The notes below the pieces were generated by a model. It did not search any database and had not been told where the DNA came from. It saw nothing but the letters and a program-made list of their open reading frames with translations. A stretch of 58,963 nucleotides of DNA from Actinomadura sp. CNU-125 (GTDB lineage Bacteria; Actinomycetota; Actinomycetes; Streptosporangiales; Streptosporangiaceae): assembly GCF_001942465.1 (NCBI RefSeq), contig NZ_MKJY01000221.1:1-58963 (forward strand), written 5' to 3'. The translations under genes and the position numbers were made by a program. The first letter of the stretch is position 1, and every line of letters begins with the position of its first letter. Shown here one piece after another: positions 27,624 to 36,946 of this stretch.

Positions 27624-28295
27624 TCAGCCGGTGACGGCGGAGAGCGTGATCGAGGCGACGGCCAGGACGGTCGCGAGCCCGCCCATGACGAGTATCTGCG
27701 GGGCGCGCCGGGCCGGGTGCCGGTCCCGGACGACGATCGTCCGCGCCATCTTGTCGTGCAGGCACCGCCGGTGCGGGCGGTCCCACAGCGTCCACAGGAG
27801 GTTGACGAGCGCGAAGATCCCGATGACCGATCCGATGAGCGTCCAGAGGAAGGGATAGCAGGCCGCGCGTCCCATTCCGCGGAAAGGCATCAGGGGCTCG
27901 TCGGGTGCGTCCACATCGGCGACCCGCGTCTTCAGCAGGCACTTGCCGAGCGTGCGTCCCCAGAAGGCCAGTTGCAGGGCCTCGCAGAGGTAGAACCAGG
28001 TGAAGCCGAACAGCGCCAATGAGACGCCGACCGGAAGCGGGATCTCGGTTTCCCCGTAGATGTTCTCCTCGCTCGCCAACGCCAATGCGCCGAACACGAC
28101 CGCGAAGATGATCGTCATGACGACCGCCTGGTCGATGAGCCGTGCGGCGACGCGCCGTCCGAATCCGGCCAGGTCGAGGTCCGTCGCCCGCTCCCCGGGC
28201 GGCAGCCAGGCGGCGGGCGCCCCTTCCGGCGGCATGTACCAGTCGGGGGAGGGGCCGGGGGCCGGGCCGGCCTTGTGGGAGGCGCTTTCATGCAT
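27624..28295 (-). CDS. RDD-family membrane protein
   Basis: 223 residues. A Pro-rich N-terminus (WYMPPEGAPAAWLPPGE) precedes the RDD domain: GFGRRVAARLIDQAVVM holds the Arg and Asp-Asp-like positions, followed by membrane segments (IIFAVVFGALALAS, VSLALFGFTWFYLCEALQL) and the conserved WGRTLGKCLLKTRV and RRCLHDKMARTIVV. A last membrane helix ends the protein (ILVMGGLATVLAVASITL). RDD proteins have no single agreed function; some are ion exchangers. Confidence 0.88.
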   Translation of the reverse strand: MHESASHKAGPAPGPSPDWYMPPEGAPAAWLPPGERATDLDLAGFGRRVAARLIDQAVVMTIIFAVVFGALALASEENIYGETEIPLPVGVSLALFGFTWFYLCEALQLAFWGRTLGKCLLKTRVADVDAPDEPLMPFRGMGRAACYPFLWTLIGSVIGIFALVNLLWTLWDRPHRRCLHDKMARTIVVRDRHPARRAPQILVMGGLATVLAVASITLSAVTG

Positions 28296-28761
28296 GGCGT
28301 CGACTTTCTGTTGGTGAATACGAGTTGAGTGCTGTCATTAGTGAGTCAGATGGCCTGATGTGGCCATTTTGGTGTTGTTCTGCTCGAATGGCGCGAGCGA
28401 CATTATCCAGTCGCCGTGATGCTGTCCATTCGATGGACGACCGTGGCGGCGAGGGGCGAATCGTCCCGGCTCCGGACGGTGCGTGGCCGGAGACGGCCAT
28501 CGCCGGACGCCGACTGCACAGCGTGAAACGGTGGATACCGGCTGCACTCGTCCGAGATCAGGCCCAGGTGGCCGATCCGGACGCGAGACGGCCGGACGCG
28601 CGGGCTTCGAGGGGGCCGTGCAGGCGCCTCACCAGGGGAGTGACGGGCGGCGGGCAAGGAATTGTTCTGGTTCTCGTCAATTGCGCACCGGCGACCTTGG
28701 TCCTTTGGTCTCATGGTGTCGCCAAATCGATACATAGAGTCATGTCGCGGATAGGGGCAGG
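28296..28761. other. 466-base intergenic region, no gene recognised
   Basis: The first ~140 bases are strikingly AT-rich for this genome and probably hold promoters for the RDD gene (leftwards). The last part before the DUF485 gene (TCATGGTGTCGCCAAATCG) is also less GC-rich. Only short frames without motifs lie between. Confidence 0.5.
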
Positions 28762-29287
28762 ATGGTCGGGGGAACGGACTCGACGGGACGCCGGGGGGTC
28801 GAACGGGGCGGAAGGGGGCAACCGGGGCGTTATGCGCCGGTGGCCGCGGACGAGCGGTTCCGGCGGCTCAACCGCCGATTCCGCCGGACGGCGGCCGTCG
28901 CCGCAGGCGGTTTTCTGGGGTGGTATTTCCTCTATGTCGCCCTGTCGGCGTTCGCCCGGGGATTCATGGCGCGGCCGGTGGCCGGGCACGTCAACGTCGC
29001 GATGGCGCTCGGCGTCCTGCAGTTCGCCTCGACGTTCGTGCTGGCCGCCGCGTTCGTCGGCTACGCCCGGCGGCGCCTCGACCCGCTCGCGGACGAACTG
29101 CGCGCCGAGGCCGAGGAACCGCCGCCGCCCGGACGGCCCGGACCGTCCGCCGCGTCCGCCCGCCGTGCCGTCGCCGTCCGCGACGCCCGCGGCGTCCGCG
29201 CCCGTCCGCGCGTCCGGCACCGCCGCGCGGGTCGCGCCGCGCGCGTCGGACGGGCGCTGGGACGTCCGGATGGGGGATGTGCGGTGA
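28762..29287 (+). CDS. DUF485 membrane protein, symporter partner (one apparent frameshift)
   Basis: About 175 residues. The DUF485 pattern is visible: FRRLNRRFRRTAAVAAGGFL, then two membrane helices (FLGWYFLYVALSAFARGFM; VNVAMALGVLQFASTFVLAA) and YARRRLDPLADELRAE. Such proteins accompany acetate/solute symporters. After EEPPPP the literal frame has no stop and runs into the symporter. One indel near 29115 gives a Pro/Ser-rich tail ending RWDVRMGDVR at 29287, overlapping the symporter GTG by four bases, the usual two-gene arrangement. Confidence 0.75.
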
Positions 29288-30942
29288 CGGAACTGACCTT
29301 CGCGGTGTTCGTCGTCTTCGTCCTGATCACCCTCGGCATCACGGTGTGGGCGCGCGCGAACACGCGGGGAGCGGACGACTTCTACGCGGGCGGCCGGAAG
29401 TTCTCGGGCGCGCAGAACGGGACGGCCCTCGCGGGCGACTACATGTCGGCGGCGTCGTTCCTCGGCATCGCGGGGCTCATCGCACTGTCCGGATACGACG
29501 GGTTCCTGTACTCGATCGGGTTCCTCGTGGCGTGGCTGCTCGTGCTCCTGCTGGTCGGGGTCGTGCGCAACGCCGGACGGTTCACGCTCGCCGACGTCCT
29601 CGCCCAGCGCGTCCGGCGGGAGCCCCCGGTCCGGCGCGCGGCCGTCGTCTCCACCGTCACCGTGTCGGTCTTCTACCTGCTCGCCCAGATGGTCGGGGCC
29701 GGGGCGCTCGTCACGATGCTGCTCGGTGTGCACCCCGGTGAGCGGTTCCTGGGGATGCCGGCCGATGTCGCCGAAACGGTCACGATCGTCGTGGTCGGCA
29801 TGCTGATGATTTGTTACGTCGTGTTCGGGGGGATGAAGGCCACGACGTGGGTGCAGATCGTCAAGGCCGTCCTGCTGATGGCGGGCACGGTCGTCCTGAC
29901 GGTCCTGGTCCTGAGCCGGTTCGGGTTCAGCCCCAGCGCCATGCTCGGGTCGGCGGCGGACGCGAGCGGCCGCGGCGACGCGTTCCTGCAGCCCGGCCTC
30001 CGGTACGGGCAGGACGTCGAGGGCGACGCCTACCGGACGATCATCGGCAAGCTCGACTTCTTCAGCCTCGCCCTCGCCCTGGTCCTCGGCACGGTCGGCC
30101 TGCCGCACATCGTCACGCGGTTCTTCACCGTCCCGGACGCCCGCGCCGCGCGCGCGTCGGTGTCCTGGGCGATCGGGCTCGTCGGCGCGTTCTACCTGAT
30201 GACGCTCGCGCTCGGGTTCGGCGCGGCCGCCCTCGTCGGACGGGAGAAGATCGCCGCGCAGGACCCGTCGGGCAACACCGCCGCGCTGCAGCTCGCGCAC
30301 GCCGCCGGCACCCACGTCGCCGGGAAGGTCGGCGGCGACGTCCTGCTCGCGTTCACCGGCGCGGTCGCGTTCGCGACGATCCTCGCGGTCGTGTCGGGCC
30401 TGGTGCTCGCGTCGTCGACGTCGCTGGCGCACGACTACTTCGGCCAGGTGCTGATGTTCGGCCGGCCGCGCGAGTCGCAGGAGGTCGCGGTCGCGCGGGT
30501 CGCCGCGTTCCTCGTCGGCGCGCTCGCGGTCGTCCTCGCGGTCGTCGCCCGCGACCTGAACGTCGCGTTCCTGGTGGCGCTGGCGTTCGCGATCGCCGCG
30601 TCGGCGAACCTCCCGGCGATCGTCCTGTCGCTGTTCTGGCGGCGGTTCAACTCGGCGGGCGCGGTCGCCGGGATCTACGGCGGGCTCGGCAGCTCGCTGC
30701 TGCTCGTGATCCTCTCGCCGGTCGTGTCGGGCAAGACCGACCCGGTGACCGGGCGGAGCCTGTCGCTGTTCCCCGCGGGCGTCGACTTCCACCTGTTCCC
30801 GCTGGAGAACCCCGGGATCGTCTCCGTCCCCATCGGCTTCGCGTGCGCGGTCGCCGGGACGCTCCTCGCCCGCGAGAAGACCGACCCGCTCCGCTACGAC
30901 GACCTGTCCGTCCGGGCGCTCACCGGCACCGGCTCGCACTGA
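29284..30942 (+). CDS. actP: Sodium:solute symporter (ActP-like, probably acetate/small monocarboxylate)
   Basis: 552 residues, about 13 membrane segments of the SSS family. It begins TELTFAVFVVFVLITLGITV and carries YAGGRKFSGAQNGTALAGDYMSA, a near-invariant ActP segment with a sodium-site region, and GLPHIVTRFFTVPDARAAR. Inner-membrane uptake of acetate or similar monocarboxylates, driven by Na+ or H+. Translationally coupled to DUF485 upstream as in E. coli yjcH-actP. The gene symbol is by similarity; substrate specificity is not proven. Confidence 0.88.
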   Translation: MTELTFAVFVVFVLITLGITVWARANTRGADDFYAGGRKFSGAQNGTALAGDYMSAASFLGIAGLIALSGYDGFLYSIGFLVAWLLVLLLVGVVRNAGRFTLADVLAQRVRREPPVRRAAVVSTVTVSVFYLLAQMVGAGALVTMLLGVHPGERFLGMPADVAETVTIVVVGMLMICYVVFGGMKATTWVQIVKAVLLMAGTVVLTVLVLSRFGFSPSAMLGSAADASGRGDAFLQPGLRYGQDVEGDAYRTIIGKLDFFSLALALVLGTVGLPHIVTRFFTVPDARAARASVSWAIGLVGAFYLMTLALGFGAAALVGREKIAAQDPSGNTAALQLAHAAGTHVAGKVGGDVLLAFTGAVAFATILAVVSGLVLASSTSLAHDYFGQVLMFGRPRESQEVAVARVAAFLVGALAVVLAVVARDLNVAFLVALAFAIAASANLPAIVLSLFWRRFNSAGAVAGIYGGLGSSLLLVILSPVVSGKTDPVTGRSLSLFPAGVDFHLFPLENPGIVSVPIGFACAVAGTLLAREKTDPLRYDDLSVRALTGTGSH

Positions 30943-31122
30943 CCGCCCGTCCGGTGGCCGTGTCCGGCCGTGAGGCGAAGCCCACAACGGTGCGCCGAGG
31001 CGGGCCGTTCCCCGCCGCCCGGAGCGTGCCCTAATGTGCCGTGTGCCCGGGCGGCGTGATGATCCCGTGGCACAATTGGCTCGCCGTGGAGCACGGTCGA
31101 CACCGGGAGGAGGTGCGGCAGG

Positions 31123-33883
31123 GTGTCCCAAGCCGGTCGGCACCGTTCCCGGCGTGCTCGTCCGGCCCCGCGGCCGGTGCTGCGCCCGTGGCCGCGCTCG
31201 GCCCGGACGACCGCCGCCCTCACCGCCGTGACGCTCGCGGCCGCCGCGACCGTCCCGATCGCTACGGCCCCCGACGGCTCCGCCCGCACGTCCCGTCCCG
31301 TCCGCGGCGCCGCCGCCGGTGCCCCGATCGCCGCCGCCGACCAGATCCGCGCCCGCGAATGGCACCTGGAGACGGTCCGCGCCGAACGCGCGTGGAAGTG
31401 GTCCACCGGACAGGACGTCGTCGTCGCCGTCCTCGACACCGGAGTCGACGCGAACCACCCCGACCTCGTCGGCAGCGTCGTGAACGGACCCGACCTGACC
31501 GGCGGCGGACGGCCCCCCGGCAGCCGCTACTGGGGCCTGCACGGCACCTCGATGGCCAGCATCATCGCAGGTCACGGGCATGGCCGCAGCAACTCCGAGG
31601 GGATCATGGGGGTGGCGCCGCAGAGCCGGGTGCTGTCCATCCGGGTCACCCTGGAGAACGACGACCCGCTGCGCCGCGACCAGCGGCAGCGCGCCGAGGA
31701 CGGCGACGCGATCGCCCAGGGCATCCGGTACGCCGTCGACCACGGCGCCGACATCATCAACATGTCGCTGGGCGGCGGACAGCAGTACTACAACGGCACC
31801 CCGGCGCAGGCGGGCGCGATCCGGTACGCGCTCAACCGCGGCGTCGTACTGATCGCCTCCGCCGGGAACGACGGCTCCACCGCGAACCGGAAGAACTTCC
31901 CCGCCGCCTACCCGGGCGTGATCGCCGTCGGCGCCCTCGACCGGCGGTTGCGCCTGTGGGACGACAGCAACCGGCACTCGCACGTCTCGGTGTGCGCCCC
32001 CGGCGTGGACATCGTCAGCGCCGACAACGGCAAAGGCTACGTCGTCGGGACGGGCACGAGCGCGTCGTCCGCGATCGTCGCGGGCGTCGCCGCGCTCGTC
32101 CGCGCCCGCTACCCGAAGCTGACCCCGGACGAGGTGCGGCGCGCGCTCGTCCAGGGCTCGCCCGCCCGGGCCGGACACCCCACCGGCTTCACCGGCTGCC
32201 AGGGAACCGTGGACGCCGTCCGCACCCTCATCGCCGCGCACGGCCTGAACAAGGTCTCGACCGGCCCCGTCGAGACCCCGACGCCCGTCCCGACCCCGGA
32301 ACCGGCCGCCGAACCGGACGACACGGGCACGGGGATCCTGCTGCCGCTCGTCCTCGGCGGCGGCGGGGTGCTGCTCCTGCTCGGGGTGACGCTCGGCTGG
32401 CGGCAGCGCGGACGGCGCGAAGACGACGAGCCGATGCCCGAGTACGGCCTGTCCGGGCCGCCGCCCGACCCGGCACCCGTCACGCCGTCGGGCGAGGCGG
32501 TGCCGCCGGTCAACGCGCCGCTGTGGCAGAACAACCAGGTCCAGCCGCCCGGCTACACCGACCCCGGCGAGCCGGTGCGCTTCGAGCCCCACCCCGCCGT
32601 CCGGCCGGGGGACACCGGCCCCGCACCGCGCCGGACGCCCCCGCCCGCGAACCGCCCCCCGGTGGCGAACGGCCACGACGTGGCGGTCGGCGCGACTTCC
32701 TCGACGGCGACGCCCCAACGGCACCGCGGGCCCCGCACAGAACGACCCCTCCGCCGGCACGACAGGCGCCGCCGCCGCCCGTCCGGGCGTCGCGGGCGGC
32801 GGACCGCACGCTGGAGCCGCGCGGGGTGGGACGTTCGACGGTGCTGCGGGGGCCGGTGCCGCGCGTCCGGGCGTGACGCCCGACGGGCCGTTCGGCGGTG
32901 CGCGGGTGGTGCTTCGCACGGTGCTCCCGCGCCGGGCGGGACGTTCGGCGGCCCTTCGAGTGAGGCGACCGTGCCGGGTGGGACGTTCGACGGTGGTGCC
33001 GGGGGTGGCGCCGCACGTCCGGGCGGCGCGTCCGGTGGTGTGGCGGGTGGGGCCTCGCGTGTGGTCCCGTGCCGGGCGGGCCGTCCAGCGGTGTTGCGGG
33101 GGACGGTGGCGCGCTCAACGGGGCGTCCGGTGGTCCTCCGCGTGAGGCGACCGCGCCGAGCGGGATGCCCGGTGGCGCCGCGCGTCCCGCGGCGCGTCCG
33201 GTGGTGTGGGTGGAGTTGCGCCTGGTGGGCCATTGGGCGGGGCCGCGCGTGAGGGAGCCGCGCCGGGCGGGATGTCCGGCGGTGGTGCCGGGGTTGGTGG
33301 CGCGCGTCCGGGCGTGTCGCCCGACGGGCCGTTCGGCGGTGCTGCCGGTGGTGCTACAGGCGAGGCTTCGCCTGGTGGCGTCGCGCCGGGTGGGACGTTC
33401 GACGGTGGTGCCGGTGGTGGTGTTGCGCGTTCGGACGGTGCGTTCGGTGGTGCTGCGGGTGAAGCTGCGCCTGGTGGGCCATTGGGCGGGATGTCGGACG
33501 GTGCTGCGGGGAGTGGCGTCGGGCGTGAGGGCGGCGTGTTCAACGGGACGGCTGCGGGCGTGCCCCAAGGGGGCGAGACGGGCGAGATTCCGATCTTCGA
33601 CGACGAGGCGTGGGAACGCTTCCGGCGCAGCGCCCTTGAGGGGACGGGCATTCTGGACACCGCGCCGCGACCGGCCGTCCCGACGCCGCTGCCGTCCGGC
33701 GGCCCCGAGGCGGTTCGTCCGCCCGCGAACCCGGGCGAATCCCCGCAGGACGGTCCGGGTGGCGCGCCCTCGCCGTCCCCGGTGATGCCCCCGGCGCCGG
33801 ACGATCCGTCGCCGAGCGTCCCCTCGGCGCGGGGCGACGCGACACCGGGCGAGGACGAGGAGTACCGGCCGCCCTGGTGGTGA
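31123..33883 (+). CDS. Mycosin-like subtilisin (S8) with membrane anchor and long Gly/Ala-rich tail (several apparent frameshifts)
   Basis: Secreted, membrane-anchored serine protease resembling MycP of type VII secretion. A signal-type segment (TTAALTAVTLAAAATVPIA) is followed by the catalytic domain with Asp105 (VAVLDTGVDANHPD), His140 (LHGTSMASIIAG), oxyanion Asn (SAGNDG) and Ser313 (GTGTSASSAIVAG). A Pro-rich linker and one membrane helix (ILLPLVLGGGGVLLLLGVTL) come next. The cytoplasmic part (~500 residues) is Pro-rich, then a Gly/Ala/Pro repeat such as PGGTFDGGAGGGAARPGG, ending EDEEYRPPWW. That repeat is spread over three frames, switching near 32690, 32890, 33070 and once more before 33206. 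No type VII secretion genes are near. GTG follows GGGAGGAGG. Confidence 0.7.
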
Positions 33884-34021
33884 GCCCCGCGGCCCGGTCC
33901 AGGGCGCAGGTTTTGAGCCGGGTCGTACTCCGCCGGGCGTACGGCAGGAGTCTCCGGTCGGGCGATTACGTGGCGTGAACCCGTCGCCGAGCATCGAAGC
34001 ATCCGATGAAACAGGAGGTCG

Positions 34022-34327
34022 ATGACGATGTGGACGACGCTCGCGACGCAGATGCACCCGGGCGGCTGGGGCGGGGACGCCCCCGCGTTCTGGCCCGTGT
34101 TCCCCGTCATGTTCGGGCTGTTCTGGCTCGCCGTGCTGGCGACCGGGTTCTACTTCATTCGCCGCCGCGTCACCAAGGGCGGTCCGCTGTTCGGCAGTGG
34201 GGCGTCGCACGGTGGCGGCGATCCGCTGAACCAGGCGCGGACGATCCTCGCCGAGCGGTTCGCGCGGGGGGAGATCGACGAGGACGAGTACCTGATGCGC
34301 ACGTCGGCGCTGCGCACCGACACTTGA
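34022..34327 (+). CDS. Small membrane protein with SHOCT domain
   Basis: 101 residues. One N-terminal membrane helix (FPVMFGLFWLAVLATGFYFI), a flexible Gly-rich linker and a C-terminal SHOCT domain (ARTILAERFARGEIDEDEYLMR). SHOCT is an oligomerisation module on many small actinobacterial membrane proteins. AGGAGG precedes the start; ATG at 34022 or 34028. It is convergent with the MarR gene, four bases apart. Confidence 0.88.
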   Translation: MTMWTTLATQMHPGGWGGDAPAFWPVFPVMFGLFWLAVLATGFYFIRRRVTKGGPLFGSGASHGGGDPLNQARTILAERFARGEIDEDEYLMRTSALRTDT

Positions 34328-34331
34328 CGGA

Positions 34332-34931
34332 TCAGTCGGCGCCCGCTTCTTCGAAGATCCGTTCAACGCCGCCGTCCGGGTACAGGGGGGCCTGGGCGGC
34401 GGCCGCGTCGGCGAACCGGGTGAGCAGGCGCGCGAACTCGGTGCGCTCCTCGTCCGTCCAGCCGGACATGAGTTCGTCGTAGTAGCTGCGGCGGAAGCGG
34501 TCGGCGACCTGCTTGACCCGCGTCCCGGCCTCGGTGAGCCCGAGGTTGGCGCGGCGCGCGTCCACGGGGGAGGGGCGGCGCGAGACCAGCCCGGCGTCGA
34601 TGGCGTGCCCGACCAGTCGGCTCGCGGTGGACGGGTCGACCTCCAGCCGGTCCGCGACGGCGCCGACGGTGATCTCGGGGCCGTCGTCGCCCTCGCCCGC
34701 CGCGGCGAGGAGCGCGGCGACGGCGTTGACGACCATCAGGTTGGACAACTGCAGGGGCCGCCCGTCGGGGCCCGCGGCGGTCTGCGCACGGACCCGCTTC
34801 ATCAGATCGGGCTTGGCCCAGACGCGCCGCAGGTGGAACAGCGCCGCCCCGATCTCGGTCAGGGCGTCGTCGGGGACGTCGCGGTCGGACGACTCGGCGG
34901 GCCGTTCGGTGGCGGTGGTCTCCGTCGCCAT
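34332..34931 (-). CDS. MarR-family transcriptional regulator
   Basis: 199 residues. The winged helix is visible as ITVGAVADRLEVDPSTASRL, VGHAIDAGLVSRRPSPVDAR and RANLGLTEAGTRVKQVAD, with flanking dimerisation helices. It has a longer acidic N-terminus than usual. Targets unknown. Its upstream region is the intergenic sequence before the DUF3263 gene. Confidence 0.9.
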   Translation of the reverse strand: MATETTATERPAESSDRDVPDDALTEIGAALFHLRRVWAKPDLMKRVRAQTAAGPDGRPLQLSNLMVVNAVAALLAAAGEGDDGPEITVGAVADRLEVDPSTASRLVGHAIDAGLVSRRPSPVDARRANLGLTEAGTRVKQVADRFRRSYYDELMSGWTDEERTEFARLLTRFADAAAAQAPLYPDGGVERIFEEAGAD

Positions 34932-35210
34932 GCAGTTGTCTCCCGTTCGGTCGGCGTACCTTCAACCCTAACGGATGTACCGTGCATACGATCTTTATAT
35001 GAGCCTTATCTCGCCCGGTGTTTCCACTGGGGTCGCTGTACCGTCCTGGGACACGGGGCAAATGAAGATCTCCAGGTGAGCGGGGTTGTGATGCACTGGA
35101 ACGGCGGCGGCCGGTTCCCCGCGAACCACCGGTGGCCGTCCCCGCGGGCGCGTAGCATGGCACCCTGCCGAACCGGACGAGCCGGGATCAGTGACCACAG
35201 AGGGGATCTC

Positions 35211-35942
35211 ATGTCGGCGGCAGACACCCCCCGTGACGCCCTCCGACTGGACGTGAGCATGGACGAAGGCGCCCCCCAGCGACCCGTGACCGACGACCCC
35301 GCCCCCGAGGACTCTTCCGAATCCGGGGTGCCACGGCCCCGTGCCTCCGAGTCCAAGCCGGGCACGACGTCCCGAACGTCCGAGGCGGGCACCGCCGCCG
35401 GGCGCGGTGTTCCGGCCCCCCGGGGCCCGAAGCGCAAGCCCGCCGCCCGCGCCGACGCCCCCGAGCCCGCCGACCCCGATGACGGCCCTGCGCTCGCCGA
35501 GTCGGACGCCGCTCTTGTGCCCGGCACCGTTGAGGTCGCCGAGCCGGGCGTGTCGGCCGATTTCGACGACGGCCCTGTGCCCGCCGGTTCGGGCGCTGCT
35601 CCGGTGCCCGGCACCGTGGAGTCCGGTGCCGTCGGGGGCGACGGGCTTGCGGACGGGGGCGTCGGGGACGACGACGTCGCGTTTCCGGGCGGGGGGCTTT
35701 CGGAGCGCGACCGTCAGATCCTCGCCTTCGAACGGCGCTGGTGGAAGTACGCGGGCGCCAAGGAGCAGGCGATCCGTGAACTGTTCGACATGTCGGCGAC
35801 GCGGTACTACCAGTTGCTGAACATCCTGATCGACCGGCCGGAGGCGCTGGAGTGCGACCCGATGCTGGTCAAGCGCCTGCGCCGGATGCGGACACAGCGG
35901 CAGCGCCGCCGTGCCGCGCGCCGCCTCGGCATCCGGCCCTGA
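35211..35942 (+). CDS. DUF3263 protein with long acidic N-terminus
   Basis: 243 residues. The first ~160 are disordered and rich in Asp/Pro/Gly with near-repeats (VPGTVEVAEPGVSADFDDGP and VPAGSGAAPVPGTVE). The C-terminal DUF3263 is well conserved: LSERDRQILAFERRWWKYAG, IRELFDMSATRYYQLLN and DPMLVKRLRRMRTQRQRRR, a small HTH-like, probably DNA-binding domain found throughout actinobacteria. ATG follows AGAGGGGATCTC. It lies 19 bases upstream of otsB and likely shares its transcript, which is the usual neighbourhood in actinomycetes. Confidence 0.88.
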   Translation: MSAADTPRDALRLDVSMDEGAPQRPVTDDPAPEDSSESGVPRPRASESKPGTTSRTSEAGTAAGRGVPAPRGPKRKPAARADAPEPADPDDGPALAESDAALVPGTVEVAEPGVSADFDDGPVPAGSGAAPVPGTVESGAVGGDGLADGGVGDDDVAFPGGGLSERDRQILAFERRWWKYAGAKEQAIRELFDMSATRYYQLLNILIDRPEALECDPMLVKRLRRMRTQRQRRRAARRLGIRP

Positions 35943-35961
35943 CCCGGCGACACTGGTCCGC

Positions 35962-36799
35962 GTGACTACTCCCCGCTCTGCGAAACGACCCGTGACGCCC
36001 GCCGGAGCCGAGGCGCTCGACGCGATCCGGCGCACCCCGGGACGGGCCGTGCTGGCGTTCGACTTCGACGGCACGCTCGCCCCGATCGTCGCCGACCCCG
36101 CCGAGGCGCGGGCCGACCCCCGGGCCGCCGGGGCTGCTGGCGCGGCTCGCGGCGCGGGTCGGCGCGGTCGCGATCATCACCGGACGGCCCGCGGCGGTCG
36201 CCGTCGAGTACGGCGGGTTCGCCGGGATCGACGGGCTCGTCGTCCTCGGCCAGTACGGGGCCGAACGGTGGGAGTCGGGCGTGCTGACCACGCCCGAACC
36301 GCTGCCGGGCGTGGCCGAGGCGAGGGCGAAGCTGCCCGGTGTGCTGGACGCGGCCGGGGCGCCGCCCGGGACGTTCGTCGAGGACAAGAAGCACGCGCTC
36401 GTCGTCCACACGCGGCGGTGCGCCGAACCCGAGGTCGCGCTCGAACGGCTCCGCAGCATCATCGCCGCCCTCGCCGAACGCACCGGTCTCGCCCTCGAAC
36501 CCGGACGGTTCGTCCTCGAACTGCGGCCGCCCGGCATGGACAAGGGCGTCGCGCTGCGCTCGTTCGTGGACGAGCGCGGCGAGCGGCCGTCGGCCGTCCT
36601 GTTCGCGGGCGACGACCTCGGGGACCTCGCGGGGTTCGACGCCGTCGAGGCGCTGCGCGCCGACGGCGTGCCCGGCGTGACGGTGTGCAGCGGGTCGGAA
36701 GAGGTCACCGAGCTCGCAGAACGCGCCGACGTCGTCGTGGACGGACCGGCCGGCGTGGTCGACCTCCTCGACGGCCTGCTGGACGACGGTTCGTCCTAG
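35962..36799 (+). CDS. otsB: Trehalose-6-phosphate phosphatase (one apparent frameshift)
   Basis: HAD-superfamily phosphatase that releases trehalose from trehalose 6-phosphate. Motif I is LAFDFDGTLAPIV, motif II region AIITGRPA, the Lys of motif III lies in GMDKGVALR, and motif IV is FAGDDLGD. A base is missing or extra near 36125 (after ARADPRA, before PGLLARLAARVG); the corrected protein is about 278 residues. GTG start. The synthase gene otsA is 6 kb away on the other strand, so together they complete the OtsAB pathway for an osmo- and desiccation protectant. Confidence 0.88.
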
Positions 36800-36946
36800 C
36801 TCGCGACTATCTGCGAGTGATAAGAGCGTCGCCCGGTTTTGTTGGATCTCGCTCGACTACGGGGGCGCCTGTGGAAACGGGATCCATCTGCGTAAAAATG
36901 TGTGCTCACAGGGGGAAACCGCGCGAGGCTCTGGGGAGGCTGACCG

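Noticed and set aside
28711..32919. A 1400-codon open frame on the minus strand
   Set aside because: Antisense to DUF485, the symporter and the mycosin gene; composition is that of a shadow frame without domain signatures.
31123..33883. A type VII secretion locus
   Set aside because: Only a mycosin-like protease is present; no EccB, EccC, EccD, EccE or WXG100 gene was found in the window.
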